This document shows, piece after piece, positions 17,645-26,900 of a stretch of DNA of 57,970 nt. The DNA lies in contig CBCYMK010000020.1 in the NCBI GenBank assembly GCA_965183875.1, forward strand, positions 1 through 57,970. The letters are read 5' to 3'. Each line of letters starts with the position of its first letter. The first letter of the stretch is position 1. The translations under genes were made by a program, and so were the position numbers. The notes below the pieces were generated by a model. It was not told where the DNA came from. It searched no databases and saw only the letters and a program-made list of their open reading frames with translations. The DNA comes from UBA6772 sp965183875. GTDB lineage: Bacteria > Bacteroidota > Bacteroidia > Flavobacteriales > UBA7430.

Positions 17645-18286
17645 ATGAGTTCCTACAAAGACAAACTTAAAGAACACTATAGTTATATTTTAGAAGATAG
17701 CTTACTTGAAGAAATTGCGAGAGTAGCCAAGTATAAAACTGCTAATTCCGATGAGGTTATTATGAGTATTGGCGAAGCAATACAATACATGCCTTTATTG
17801 TTAAAAGGGTCAATTAAAGTTAATAGGGTAAATGAAAAGGGCGACGAAGTTTTTCTATACCATCTAGAAAAAGGAGACACCTGTGCTATGTCGCTCACCT
17901 GTTGCTTAGGCAACAAAAAAAGCTCTATAAGCGCGTCAGCAGAAGAGGATACGGAACTTCTATTGATCCCAATATCATATCTTAATGACTGGCTGTGTAA
18001 ATACAGTTCTTGGAAAAGTTTTATTTTCGACTCTTATAACAGTCGGTTAAACGAAATGCTCGAGGTTATAGATAGCTTAGCTTTTATGAATATGGATGAG
18101 AGGCTTCTGAAATTGTTAAAAGACAAAACCATGGTTTTAGGTAAGTTTGATTTAGAAATCACCCACCAGCAATTAGCTCAAGAACTAAACTCGTCACGAG
18201 AGGTGATTTCGAGATTACTGAAAAAACTCGAACAACAAAATATAGTCGCATTGTCGAGGAATAATGTACGACTATTGGATTTGTGA
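17645..18286 (+). CDS. Crp/Fnr family transcriptional regulator
   Basis: 213 residues. The cyclic-nucleotide-binding-type beta-barrel occupies about residues 15-120, followed by a dimerisation helix and a winged helix-turn-helix at about 150-210. The recognition helix reads SSREVISRLLKKLE; its R-E-x-x-x-R matches the residues by which CRP contacts GTGA half-sites, and E-x-x-S-R resembles FNR. No N-terminal Cys cluster for a [4Fe-4S] centre is seen, although there is a CC pair in SLTCCLG, so the effector may be redox, sulfane sulfur or haem-like (inference). A perfect TGTGATTTAAATCACA palindrome overlaps its stop codon and precedes the sulfur genes, its likely targets. Confidence 0.92.
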   Translation: MSSYKDKLKEHYSYILEDSLLEEIARVAKYKTANSDEVIMSIGEAIQYMPLLLKGSIKVNRVNEKGDEVFLYHLEKGDTCAMSLTCCLGNKKSSISASAEEDTELLLIPISYLNDWLCKYSSWKSFIFDSYNSRLNEMLEVIDSLAFMNMDERLLKLLKDKTMVLGKFDLEITHQQLAQELNSSREVISRLLKKLEQQNIVALSRNNVRLLDL

Positions 18287-18297
18287 TTTAAATCACA
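18282..18297. promoter_or_regulatory. CRP/FNR-type operator 1 (perfect 16-bp palindrome)
   Basis: TGTGATTTAAATCACA is perfectly self-complementary and fits the CRP consensus TGTGA-N6-TCACA. It overlaps the stop codon of the regulator gene. Its centre (18289.5) is 35.5 bp upstream of the last base of the candidate -7 element (18325), which places it near -42 of the predicted start: a class II activator position. Confidence 0.8.
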
Positions 18298-18317
18298 TAA
18301 AATCAATTAATTGAATC

Positions 18318-18325
18318 TATTTTTG
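18318..18325 (+). promoter_or_regulatory. Candidate -7 element for the TauE/DUF983 genes
   Basis: TATTTTTG fits TAnnTTTG, 15 bases before the ATG at 18341. No -33 TTTG is visible where expected, as is usual for an activator-dependent promoter. Confidence 0.55.
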
Positions 18326-18340
18326 CTGTAAACACAAAAC

Positions 18341-19135
18341 ATGTACGAAATCGCAGGATATTTTAGTGCCATTCTAATTGGGGTTACCCTAGGTTTAATT
18401 GGTGGTGGTGGCTCCATTCTTACCGTTCCAGTATTGGTATATATAATGGGGATTAACCCTGTATTAGCTACAGCTTACTCTTTATTTATTGTAGGCCTTT
18501 CGGCCATGGTAGGTGCTTTTAGAAATGGGAAAATGGGGAATATTGATTTTAAAACAGGTTTTGTTTTTGCTGCACCTTCTTTTATTGCCGTTTATTATAC
18601 CAGGCGTATTTTAGTACCTGCAATACCTCAGGAACTGTTTACTATAAATAATTGGACGCTTACCAAAGAGGTAGCGATAATGTTGTTTTTTGCTTTTGTT
18701 ATGTTACTGGCTGCCCTATCTATGATTAATGGGAGAAGGGAAAGTACTGAAACTAAACCTAAAGAATTTAATTATTTCATAATTATCCTAGAGGGTTTGT
18801 TTGTAGGTGTTGTCACAGGTCTTGTGGGTGCTGGCGGAGGTTTTTTAATTATCCCTGCTTTGGTATTATTGGCGGGTTTACCTATGAAAAAAGCAGTAGG
18901 TACTTCTCTTATGATTATTGCCATAAAATCTTTAATCGGTTTTACAGGCGACTTGTCTACCAGTTTGATTATCGATTGGTCCTTCCTAAGCACTTTTAGT
19001 CTACTTGCCATCCTAGGGATTTTATTGGGTTCTTACTTAAGCAAGTCTGTTGATGGCTCAAGCTTAAAAAAAGTATTTGGTTATTTTGTGCTCCTAATGG
19101 CTGTTATAGTAATTCTTAAAGAGTTGTTTTTATGA
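18341..19135 (+). CDS. TauE/SafE-type sulfur anion exporter
   Basis: 264-residue inner-membrane protein with about eight helices. It carries the two-fold repeat of the family, each half opening with a glycine-rich loop: GLIGGGGSILTVPVLVY near residue 20 and GLVGAGGGFLIIPALVL near residue 163. Family members export or import sulfite, sulfoacetate or related organosulfur anions; the next transcription unit encodes a sulfane-sulfur enzyme, so export of sulfite or thiosulfate is a reasonable guess. The stop overlaps the start of the DUF983 gene by four bases (ATGA), so they are translationally coupled. Confidence 0.92.
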   Translation: MYEIAGYFSAILIGVTLGLIGGGGSILTVPVLVYIMGINPVLATAYSLFIVGLSAMVGAFRNGKMGNIDFKTGFVFAAPSFIAVYYTRRILVPAIPQELFTINNWTLTKEVAIMLFFAFVMLLAALSMINGRRESTETKPKEFNYFIIILEGLFVGVVTGLVGAGGGFLIIPALVLLAGLPMKKAVGTSLMIIAIKSLIGFTGDLSTSLIIDWSFLSTFSLLAILGILLGSYLSKSVDGSSLKKVFGYFVLLMAVIVILKELFL

Positions 19136-19515
19136 TTGGCTTAGTAAAAGAAACAAAGGTGTATAGTGTTTTGTGTAATAAATGCCCACGATGTAATAAG
19201 GGAGACTTTTTCTATTCACATCCTTACAATTTCAAAGAATTCGGAAATAAGCACCTAAATTGTACACATTGTGATTTGAAATTCGAAAGAGAACCCGGTT
19301 TCTTCTTTGGTTCTATGTACGTGTCTTACTCCTTTGGTGTGGCGCTTTTTGTTATATGGTGGCTTATAAAATCACTCTATTTTCCAGAAATGCTCCCAGG
19401 AAAAATGGTCCTTATCATGCTTGCTATTCAAATTGTTTTAGCGCCTTTAGTATTGTATTTATCGAAATTAATTTGGCTCAATCTATTTGTGAAGTTCGAG
19501 AAAACATATTCTTAA
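19132..19515 (+). CDS. DUF983 family membrane protein with zinc ribbon
   Basis: 127 residues. N-terminal CNKCPRCNKGDFF and CTHCDLKFEREPGFFFG supply CxxC pairs expected to bind one zinc or iron; the EPGFFFGSMYVSY segment is the DUF983 hallmark. Two transmembrane helices follow (about 60-82 and 86-110). The molecular role of the family is unknown. The ATG overlaps the TauE-like stop codon, so both are made from one transcript under operator 1. Confidence 0.88.
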   Translation: MIGLVKETKVYSVLCNKCPRCNKGDFFYSHPYNFKEFGNKHLNCTHCDLKFEREPGFFFGSMYVSYSFGVALFVIWWLIKSLYFPEMLPGKMVLIMLAIQIVLAPLVLYLSKLIWLNLFVKFEKTYS

Positions 19516-19517
19516 AA

Positions 19518-19533
19518 AGTGATAATTATCACT
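19518..19533. promoter_or_regulatory. CRP/FNR-type operator 2 (perfect 16-bp palindrome)
   Basis: AGTGATAATTATCACT is perfectly self-complementary and shares the GTGAT-N4-ATCAC plan of operator 1. Its centre (19525.5) is 36.5 bp upstream of the last base of a -7-like element, almost the same spacing as at operator 1. It begins three bases after the DUF983 stop codon. Confidence 0.78.
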
Positions 19534-19554
19534 AGAAAAAATAAATTACAAGTT

Positions 19555-19562
19555 TAAATTAG
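19555..19562 (+). promoter_or_regulatory. Candidate -7 element for the MBL-rhodanese gene
   Basis: TAAATTAG differs from TAnnTTTG at one position; it lies 15 bases before the ATG at 19578, exactly as at the TauE-type gene. Confidence 0.45.
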
Positions 19563-19577
19563 CAAAAAATATACGCG

Positions 19578-20990
19578 ATGAAAGTAGAACAAATATATAC
19601 CAAGTGTTTAGCAGAAGCAGCATATTATATAGAGTCTAATGGTGAGGCAATTATTATTGATCCACTAAGAGAAATAGAACCTTATTTGGTAAGAGCTGCT
19701 CTAGGAAATGCGAAAATCAAATATATTCTGGAAACTCATTTCCATGCTGATTTTGTTTCAGGTCATGTAGATTTAGCCAATAAAACGGGTGCTACCATTG
19801 TTTATGGGCCTACTGCAACAGCTGATTTCGAAATGAAAACTGCTGCCGATGGCGAAATTCTTAAAGTAGGAAATGCTCAGATAAAAGTATTACATACCCC
19901 AGGGCACACCCTAGAATCTACCTGTTATTTATTAATTGATGAAGAAGGGAATGAAACCGCACTCTTTAGTGGTGATACCCTTTTTATTGGCGATGTAGGT
20001 AGACCCGACTTAGCAGTAAAAACGACCCTGTCTAGGGAAGATTTAGCTGGACACCTATTCGATTCTCTACGAACTAAAGTAATGCCTTTAAACGATGAAA
20101 TTATCGTTTATCCTGCACACGGTGCAGGTTCTGCTTGTGGGAAAAATATGAGTAAGGAAACTTTCGATAGCCTAGGCAATCAAAAGGCTACTAACTATGC
20201 ACTAAGAGCTGATATGACTAAAGAGGAGTTTATAAGCGAATTACTCACTGGGATATTACCGGCTCCACAGTATTTTCCAAAAAATGCATTGATGAATAAG
20301 TCTGCAGACAATAAGTCTTTTAATTCAATAATAGAAAATGGGACCAAAGCTTTATCCTTAAATACATTTAAGGAAGAAGTTGAGAAGGGTGCCTTAATAC
20401 TAGATGTTCGCCACCAAAGAGATTTTATAAAAGGGTATATTCCTGGCGCTTGGTTTATTGGTGTTGATGGTGGATTTGCTCCTTGGGTAGGAAACCTTAT
20501 CAACGATATTAACCAAAAAATTGTTCTTGTTTGCCCTCAGGGTAGAGCCGAAGAAGTGGTAACTCGATTAGCTCGTGTAGGATACGATAATACCCTAGGT
20601 TTTCTAGAAGGTGGATTTGAGACTTGGACTCAAGCAGGTAATGCAATTGACACTATTGCTCAAGAGTCTGCTGAAGATTTTGCTTCAGCTTATGCGAGTG
20701 GTATAGATGTACTCGACGTACGTAAACCTGGAGAATATACTGCAGAACACGTAGAAGAAGTAATGCATTTACCTTTAGATTATATCTTCAATCACTTAGA
20801 TAAAGTAGATCCAGATAAAACCTACCATGTACACTGTGCTGGAGGGTATCGCTCTGTAATCTTCATCTCTATACTCAAAGCAAAGGGCTTTAGTAAATTG
20901 ATTGATGTAGCAGGTGGATACGGTGCACTTAGACAAACTACAGTACCAAAGACCGATTTTGTTTGCCCTACAGAAATTAAGGAAAGCTAA
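19578..20990 (+). CDS. Metallo-beta-lactamase fold persulfide dioxygenase-like protein with two rhodanese domains
   Basis: 470-residue cytoplasmic sulfur enzyme. The MBL domain (1-235) is of the ETHE1/persulfide dioxygenase type: H54 and H56 in THFHADF, HTPGHT, SGDTLFIGDVGRPD and YPAHGAG. The first rhodanese (about 265-360) has the Cys loop VCPQGR and the second (about 370-465) HCAGGYRS, so both active-site cysteines are present. Expected chemistry: oxidation of glutathione- or other persulfides to sulfite and transfer of sulfane sulfur to or from thiosulfate. With the exporter encoded just upstream this forms a sulfide/polysulfide detoxification unit. It has its own operator and promoter. 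Confidence 0.93.
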   Translation: MKVEQIYTKCLAEAAYYIESNGEAIIIDPLREIEPYLVRAALGNAKIKYILETHFHADFVSGHVDLANKTGATIVYGPTATADFEMKTAADGEILKVGNAQIKVLHTPGHTLESTCYLLIDEEGNETALFSGDTLFIGDVGRPDLAVKTTLSREDLAGHLFDSLRTKVMPLNDEIIVYPAHGAGSACGKNMSKETFDSLGNQKATNYALRADMTKEEFISELLTGILPAPQYFPKNALMNKSADNKSFNSIIENGTKALSLNTFKEEVEKGALILDVRHQRDFIKGYIPGAWFIGVDGGFAPWVGNLINDINQKIVLVCPQGRAEEVVTRLARVGYDNTLGFLEGGFETWTQAGNAIDTIAQESAEDFASAYASGIDVLDVRKPGEYTAEHVEEVMHLPLDYIFNHLDKVDPDKTYHVHCAGGYRSVIFISILKAKGFSKLIDVAGGYGALRQTTVPKTDFVCPTEIKES

Positions 20991-21031
20991 TAGTAATTAT
21001 AAGAATTTGTTACACACAAAAGCACCAATAT

Positions 21032-21823
21032 TCACCAATCCTTACTATAAATAGCATAGCCAAAACCAAAGGAAAACCATAATTCCCCTTCGTAAATCCA
21101 ATTATATTTACGGCTGTTAATGTGTGAGAAATAATCCTTGCCCATAAAGATTCCAATTTGTGCATTTCCAAATTCAAATAATAGTCCAATAGCAGGCGAA
21201 AAAGCCAATGCCTCATCAAAAAGAGCTACCTTGCCCCTTGTATTGGTGCTGTCTAAGCTTACTTCTGTTAGCCCTGTACTAAATAGTAAATTGGCGGAAG
21301 TATTGGTAGCAGATTTAAAATTATACTTTACGCCAAAAGTAGGCCCTATGGTAAAATCTTTGGTAAAGCCAAAAGGCTTAGTTCTAAATTTCAAAGGCAA
21401 AATAATATTTCCTATAGAAATAGAATAATCGGCCTTATATTCAGGCTAGCATTTAAAATCGAATTGGGCAATAGTTAGTGTGAAATAACGGTAAGTACTA
21501 TAATCTGCATCTTCGAAATTATACAGACGCTTTTTTTCATGTTTTTTAAAAACCTTAAACCGGATAATGCAATTTCTGTTACCCCTATCTATCAGAATAA
21601 ATTTAGCATTAATGGGGGCAATAATAAAGGTGCTATCTAGGAGAGTGCCATTTATATCGCACCGGTAAATAGGACATTCGACAGCAAAAGAATACTGATG
21701 GGTATTCGGCTCGTTTTGTGCTGAGACTACGAGTGGAAAACAGAGTATAAAAAGGAGCTTATTCAAAATGTTATAGTTTGTTGTTAGGTTTAATTCTAAA
21801 TAAGAAAAAGGAAATAAAAACAA
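21032..21823 (-). pseudogene. Secreted outer-membrane-barrel-like protein interrupted by an in-frame TAG
   Basis: One continuous frame on the minus strand is broken by TAG at 21446-21448. Upstream part: a signal peptide (NKLLFILCFPLVVSAQ) and a beta-rich region ending YFTLTIAQFDFKC. Downstream part, in the same frame after the stop: PEYKADYSISIG, then ILPLKFRTK, FTIGPTFGVKYNF and further alternating aromatic strands ending GYAIYSKDW, typical of an outer-membrane beta-barrel. Repaired, it would be about 245-260 residues. Starts are TTG (21823 or, directly before the signal peptide, 21766); no ATG is available. Family not recognised. It starts a run of small secreted-protein genes. Confidence 0.65.
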
Positions 21824-21914
21824 ACGATGCTAAAGAGTATGAGGTAATATTGGGAAATATATATATATATATCAGATAGTATAATATAGCAGATTTGCCC
21901 ATCTAAATACTTTA

Positions 21915-22298
21915 CTAAAAATACACTACTATTCTATCAAGCTCATCTTCTATTGTATATTTTCCTTTTTTTATTGTGTATTTTTTTATTTCTAGCAGCT
22001 TACAAATTTGTTTCGGCAGCTTAAAATCGGCATTCATATAAAAATGTTCTTTTAAAAAATATTGAACAAAATTGCTATCAGCCATATTTTCTTTAAAAAA
22101 GGCTATTTGTAATTTCTTACTTTCAATACTAATAGTTGCATTTATCATTTGGCTAAGGCTGTCTGCTTTCTCTGTATAAATACTGCAAATATTAAAGCCT
22201 GTACAATCTTTTCCTGTACCCAAAACTACAGAACAATTTTGAGCATTAGCAAAAATACTTAAGTACAAGAGTAGTCTTAGAAAGATGTATTTTTTCAT
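21915..22298 (-). CDS. Small secreted protein, function unknown
   Basis: 127 residues starting MKKYIFLRLLLYLSIFANAQ, a clear signal peptide. The mature part begins with NCSVVLGTGKDCTGFNICSIY, giving three cysteines within 20 residues, then becomes Lys/Phe-rich with no recognisable motif and ends KYTIEDELDRIVVYF. No T9SS sorting domain. It lies between two disrupted secreted-protein genes on the same strand with gaps of about 75-90 bases and no hairpin between. I do not recognise the family. Confidence 0.65.
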   Translation of the reverse strand: MKKYIFLRLLLYLSIFANAQNCSVVLGTGKDCTGFNICSIYTEKADSLSQMINATISIESKKLQIAFFKENMADSNFVQYFLKEHFYMNADFKLPKQICKLLEIKKYTIKKGKYTIEDELDRIVVYF

Positions 22299-22372
22299 TT
22301 TTTACTTGTAAAAATTAGGATGTAGGAAAAAAGCTGAAAAAGGTATTCCTTTACCTTCTTCAGTTTTTACTT

Positions 22373-23234
22373 TTAGTAGATACTTATTAAGCCATTTTTA
22401 GTGGTCATTTTTTTTGTAGTACCAGAGTTGTTTATAATCTTGCCAGCCATGGTACAGCTAGTGCAATTACTAGAGTCACACCAAACTACCGTGTATTTTT
22501 TATTCTTAGGACAACTTCCAGACGTATTACATGAACAAACACCTCCTCCAGGAGAGCCATTTACTAATGCTTTAAAAGCTATAGAAGTATCATCAATATC
22601 AGCGGGAACTTCTAAAGGAAGTATATAACCATAAGCATTAATAAAGATTATTTTTTTCTCTTTTGTAAAACTTTCTAAGGATCCATTTTCTAAACCAAGA
22701 ACAAGTTTTTTTATTGCTGGGTTTTCAATGAACAAATGAGGTAAGAGAAAATGTTCATCTATTTGAGAGAAATCGTCTACAAAAATATTATAATTTGCAT
22801 CAAATATTGCGATATCTATTAATTTTGCATTTATCCCATCAATAAATGTAGCAGATTTACCACAAGAACTACAATCTCTCATTAAGCACCCATATACTCC
22901 ACCCATTTTTATTGGGTCGCAGCCAGTGCCTTCGGTACAATTACAAGTAACACCTCCTGAGCCACCCATTGTAGATTTATGAAACTGCCCAGATTCGTCT
23001 ATCCCTACAATTGTAGTGTGATGAGGGAAGATCGAAATGAAGAGTATTGTCAACGATATTAAATTTAGTATCATCTGGAAAAGGGATATTAAATGCTGAA
23101 AATTTACCGACTATAGCATTTGTACTTAAACTTGTACAATTTTCAGTCTTCTCTGCATACCCATTTGTTGGGTTTACTATCAATACTGCTAGTGCAAGTA
23201 CTGCTAAAATGGTTGTAATTTTTTTCATAATCAT
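22373..23234 (-). pseudogene. Cys-rich secreted protein with duplicated six-Cys module, frameshifted
   Basis: Frame 1 (ATG 23234, or 23228) gives MKKITT, a signal peptide, then KTENCTSLSTNAIVGKFSAFNIPFPDDT and runs into a stop at 22977. Frame 2 continues with HHTTIVGIDESGQFHK and stays open to 22373. A net one-base excess near 23015-23040 (a CCC run is a candidate site) would join them to about 285 residues. The second frame holds two modules with identical cysteine spacing C-x-C-x5-C-x10-C-x4-C-x2-C (starting CNCTEG and CSCNTS), about 130 residues apart, each after a Gly-rich lead (GGSGGV, GSPGGGV). I do not know the family. The XRE regulator gene is divergent across a 236-base spacer. Confidence 0.65.
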
Positions 23235-23470
23235 ATGGTTTTAAATTTATGTAAACTCTTAGTGGGTCTACTGTTTATTCTTCTAAAGCATCGGTTATTT
23301 TATAGCCCTAGTGGTTGTAATTTACTTACTTTAAGCGTGTTGTGTTTTTATCTAATTAGTTGAGTATTTATATAAGAATAAATGTAGATAGGATTTTGAG
23401 AATTAAAACTTAAATTGTACATATAAATGAATAAATTATTCCAATAATGAACTTATAAATATATTCAATT

Positions 23471-23824
23471 ATGATAATAAATCCAGAAGTTAAGATAAAA
23501 CAGATTCGAGAGCTAAAAAATTTCACACAGGAATTTATTGCAATTAGTTTAGGGATTTCTATAAGAGCTTATTCTAAAATAGAAACTGGGGAAACAGGAC
23601 TAAGCATTAGACGTCTAAATGAAATCTCTAACGCCTTAAATGTACCGCCCCTAGAAATACTAGGTTTTGGTGAAAAGCAAGTATTTAACCACTGTAAACA
23701 AGAAGGTAGTATTTTGGGAGATAATCATAATTCCAAAGAAATGATAATGCAATACGAAAAACGTATTGACCACTTAGAGAAGGAAATTGAATTTTTAAGA
23801 AGTCAGTTTTCAACACATAAATAA
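23471..23824 (+). CDS. XRE-type helix-turn-helix regulator with C-terminal coiled coil
   Basis: 117 residues. Residues 7-62 form a Cro/CI-type helix-turn-helix (IKQIRELKNFTQEFIAISLG..IRAYSKIETGE..LSIRRLNEISNALNV). After a linker, residues 90-113 (MQYEKRIDHLEKEIEFLRSQF) have heptad spacing for a coiled coil, probably for dimerisation. It is divergent from the Cys-rich secreted-protein gene and could control that block, an inference from position only. Its 3' end is served by the hairpin at 23893-23924. Confidence 0.88.
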   Translation: MIINPEVKIKQIRELKNFTQEFIAISLGISIRAYSKIETGETGLSIRRLNEISNALNVPPLEILGFGEKQVFNHCKQEGSILGDNHNSKEMIMQYEKRIDHLEKEIEFLRSQFSTHK

Positions 23825-23892
23825 AGTAATAAAAGCTCTGATTCTTTAAAATAATTTTAATTTAAGACTAAATCGGTAATGGTTATTCATAC

Positions 23893-23924
23893 AAAAGCCT
23901 CCATTCGAAAGAATGGAGGCTTTT
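23893..23924. terminator. Bidirectional terminator between the XRE gene and the lysyl-oxidase-like gene
   Basis: Perfect 14-bp stem (AAAAGCCTCCATTC, 23893-23906, with 23911-23924) and a GAAA loop, with T-rich tails in both directions. It ends two convergent genes. Confidence 0.93.
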
Positions 23925-23944
23925 TGTGTTTTGTACAAATAAAA

Positions 23945-26900
23945 TTATTTGACTACTTCGAGTCGTTTAGTAATTTGTTTGCTGTCAGCTTGTAGTTTAT
24001 AGAAGTAGGAGCCTGCAGCTAGTTGTTCTACGTTTATTTGCGCAGAATGGTAGCCTGAAATTTTCATTCCTTCATCAATAATTAGTACTTCTTTACCTAG
24101 TAAATTGTACAGCTTTAAACTTAGTAGCTGTGTTTGAGGCACGAAGTAGGTGATTTCTGTAACTAGTTTCGATGGATTAGGTATTGAATTGTAAAGCGCT
24201 AAACCAGCTTCTTTTTCATTTATTTGGAGCTTGTTTGCAATTACCAATGCATCTTGTTCGAATGTATTTTCTGCTTGGTTTAGCTCACAAGAAAGTTTAA
24301 CTTTTTTATGTGTGCTTACCGAGTAAAGTTCTAAAGACCATTCCTCTGCATCGTATAATCCATCTTTCATCTCATTGGTAAGGTCGTTACCCCAAATTGT
24401 AATTAGGGTGTTCGGTAGTGTTATTTTTGCAGCACCAACCATTTCTCCCTGTGCGTCATAAGCATAGATCTCATCTCCCATAAGAACTTCCATTTCGAAG
24501 GCTTTTATTGGGATTAATAAATGCATATTTTTCCCAGTATTTAAGGTGAACTTTATATTTTCAGCTTGATTGTTAATAGTTTCAGAATTTTCAATTCTAT
24601 AGGCTATATCGTTTGCATTGTACAGTAATTCTCTCTCGGTATTCATTTTCACCTGGTATGCTTGTCCAGCATTCATTTCTCCGATTCCATTAAATTCCCA
24701 TTCTGGTAGGTAAGCCATACCAGTACCATTTTTCACTATTACTACATCTTCTATTATTTCTTCAAATACTGCAACAGCAGAGGCGTTTTCATTTCTTAAA
24801 TAAGAGATTAAGTTCCAACCTTCAAGTAGGGTAATTGGGCTCAGCTCTGGAACGATGTAATTTCCAGAAATAGCAAGTTCTACCTCAGCGTTAACCTTCA
24901 TCTGATATCCTTGACTAGTATCCCAGTCGCCAATTCCATTGAAGCCCCATTCTGGTAGATAGGCAGTACCTAAGTAATTTTTTACAATTACTAAATGTTC
25001 AAATATTGAGGCTGTAATTAATTCTATATCTGGATTAGTCGCGCTTACATATGATGATATAAGATTCCATCCTTCGTTAAGTTCTAGTATTTGGGTTCCA
25101 CCATTTTCATATATACACGAGGCATCAGCAATATTTGCTAGAGGGTTATAATTTAGTGCCGTTGTATCTGTACAACCCATTATAATTTCGCAAATTTCGT
25201 TTACCCCAAAATTGTCTTTTACCCCACTAGTACCAGAAATTAGTTTCTTATCTTCCAGTACAATAGACCAGTTAAAGGACTCTCCTCCTGTGTATTCAGG
25301 GAGGGTAAATAAATAACAGCCATTTGGTAAACAATAGTAGTCTGTACCTTCAAAACCATCGCTTAGTGTACTGCTATACAGTAAGGTTTCATCAAAAGAG
25401 TTTAAGGTATAATTAAGTCCATTCCAACCGTTTCCACTTGAACTAAACAGGCTTACTTCTACAAGCATTTCATAAAACTCACAGCTTAAATACTCACAAG
25501 TACCATCGTCTTGGTCTGCTAATTCATTAAAGTTAACAGCTAGTGTGTCAGTACAACCCAAAATTACATCATATTCACATGAGCCGTCTTCGGTATTCGC
25601 ATCTACACTGTAGTTGTTGGCATCTTCATCGGTACAACCAAATACAATTATTGTAGCTCCATCGCAGCCTGTAAAGGTGCCAGAATATAAGTGTTCGAAT
25701 GCTGATCCAGAGAATACTTGAGCGCCACATACATAAAAATGAAATAAGCCATTTCCTGCACCACTGGTTAAGCCATCTCCATAGGTGTCGTATAAGCTAA
25801 ATGTTATTTCCTGATCGTTTGGCACACAAACAGTATCTATATAAAGTGTATTTGTTTCTGTAAAGTTATCTGCAGTAAAAAGTGTGTCTCCATTTTCAGA
25901 AATTAAATCCCAAGAAGTTTCAGCTGGATAAGGGTCCGTTTGTAATTCCATGATGACCACATTATAATCTTCTTGTGCACAAGCGAATGCATATTCGCAA
26001 GTCCCATCTTCTGTACCAGCTAATTCGTTATAGTTTAAAGCAAGAGAGTCTGTACATCCCAATACGGTTACACAGGTTGTGTTAAGCCCTAAATAATCTT
26101 GAAAAGGAGCGGTTCCAGAGAGTAAAGTATCTCCGTTTTCGTTGAGTAGATCCCAGGATATTTCTTGTTGCCAAGTTCCACCATCTACATTAATTAAGTA
26201 GCAGCCATCGTTTAAGCAGAAGGGTACAACGCCTTCTGAACCATCTTCAATAGTCGTTTCGAAAAAGCCTTCTTCAAAAATATCGTTTGCGCTAAAGTTA
26301 TTTCCATTCCAGCCATCACCGTAAGTATCGTGTAAGTATAGTATACAGTTGGTAGATTCTTCAGTACAGATAATTGGGTAAACACAAGAGCCGTCTTCCT
26401 GGTTAACTTCCGCATTGAAGTTTAATGCTAATGAGTCTCCACATCCATAAATTGGATAAATACAGGACTGGTCTTCGTAGCCTGCTTCTGGGTTATAGTT
26501 TAATGCTACACTGTCTGTGCAACCAAAAATTGTATTACACTCATATTGAAATGCTACTGGCATTATATCTGGGCAGTCTCCCTCTACAAGAAAATCGGGA
26601 TATCCTGGTGCGTTTAATTCCCATGAAATTTCTTGAGGATATGTTCCTTCATGGGGAACGCTGATCTCATAACAGGCTGGGCTTAAACAAAACTTATATA
26701 CTTCTTCATTCCCATCTTCTATGGTTCCTGTAGCTATGGTATCGCCCCATTCGTTAGTCAGGTAAAAGTAATTGTCATTCCATCCGTCTCCATAAGAGTC
26801 GTATAAATTCATATGTACAACCCATTCTATCCCTTCGGCACAATACTCACAAGAACCATCTTCTGTGTTTGCGTCTTCATCATAATTTAACGAGAAAGGA

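Noticed and set aside
19518..19533. Terminator of the TauE/DUF983 genes
   Set aside because: The palindrome has no loop and no following T run, and it matches operator 1 in sequence and promoter spacing.
21446..21448. TAG reassigned to an amino acid
   Set aside because: TAG ends gatA and the acyl-CoA dehydrogenase gene normally in this window.
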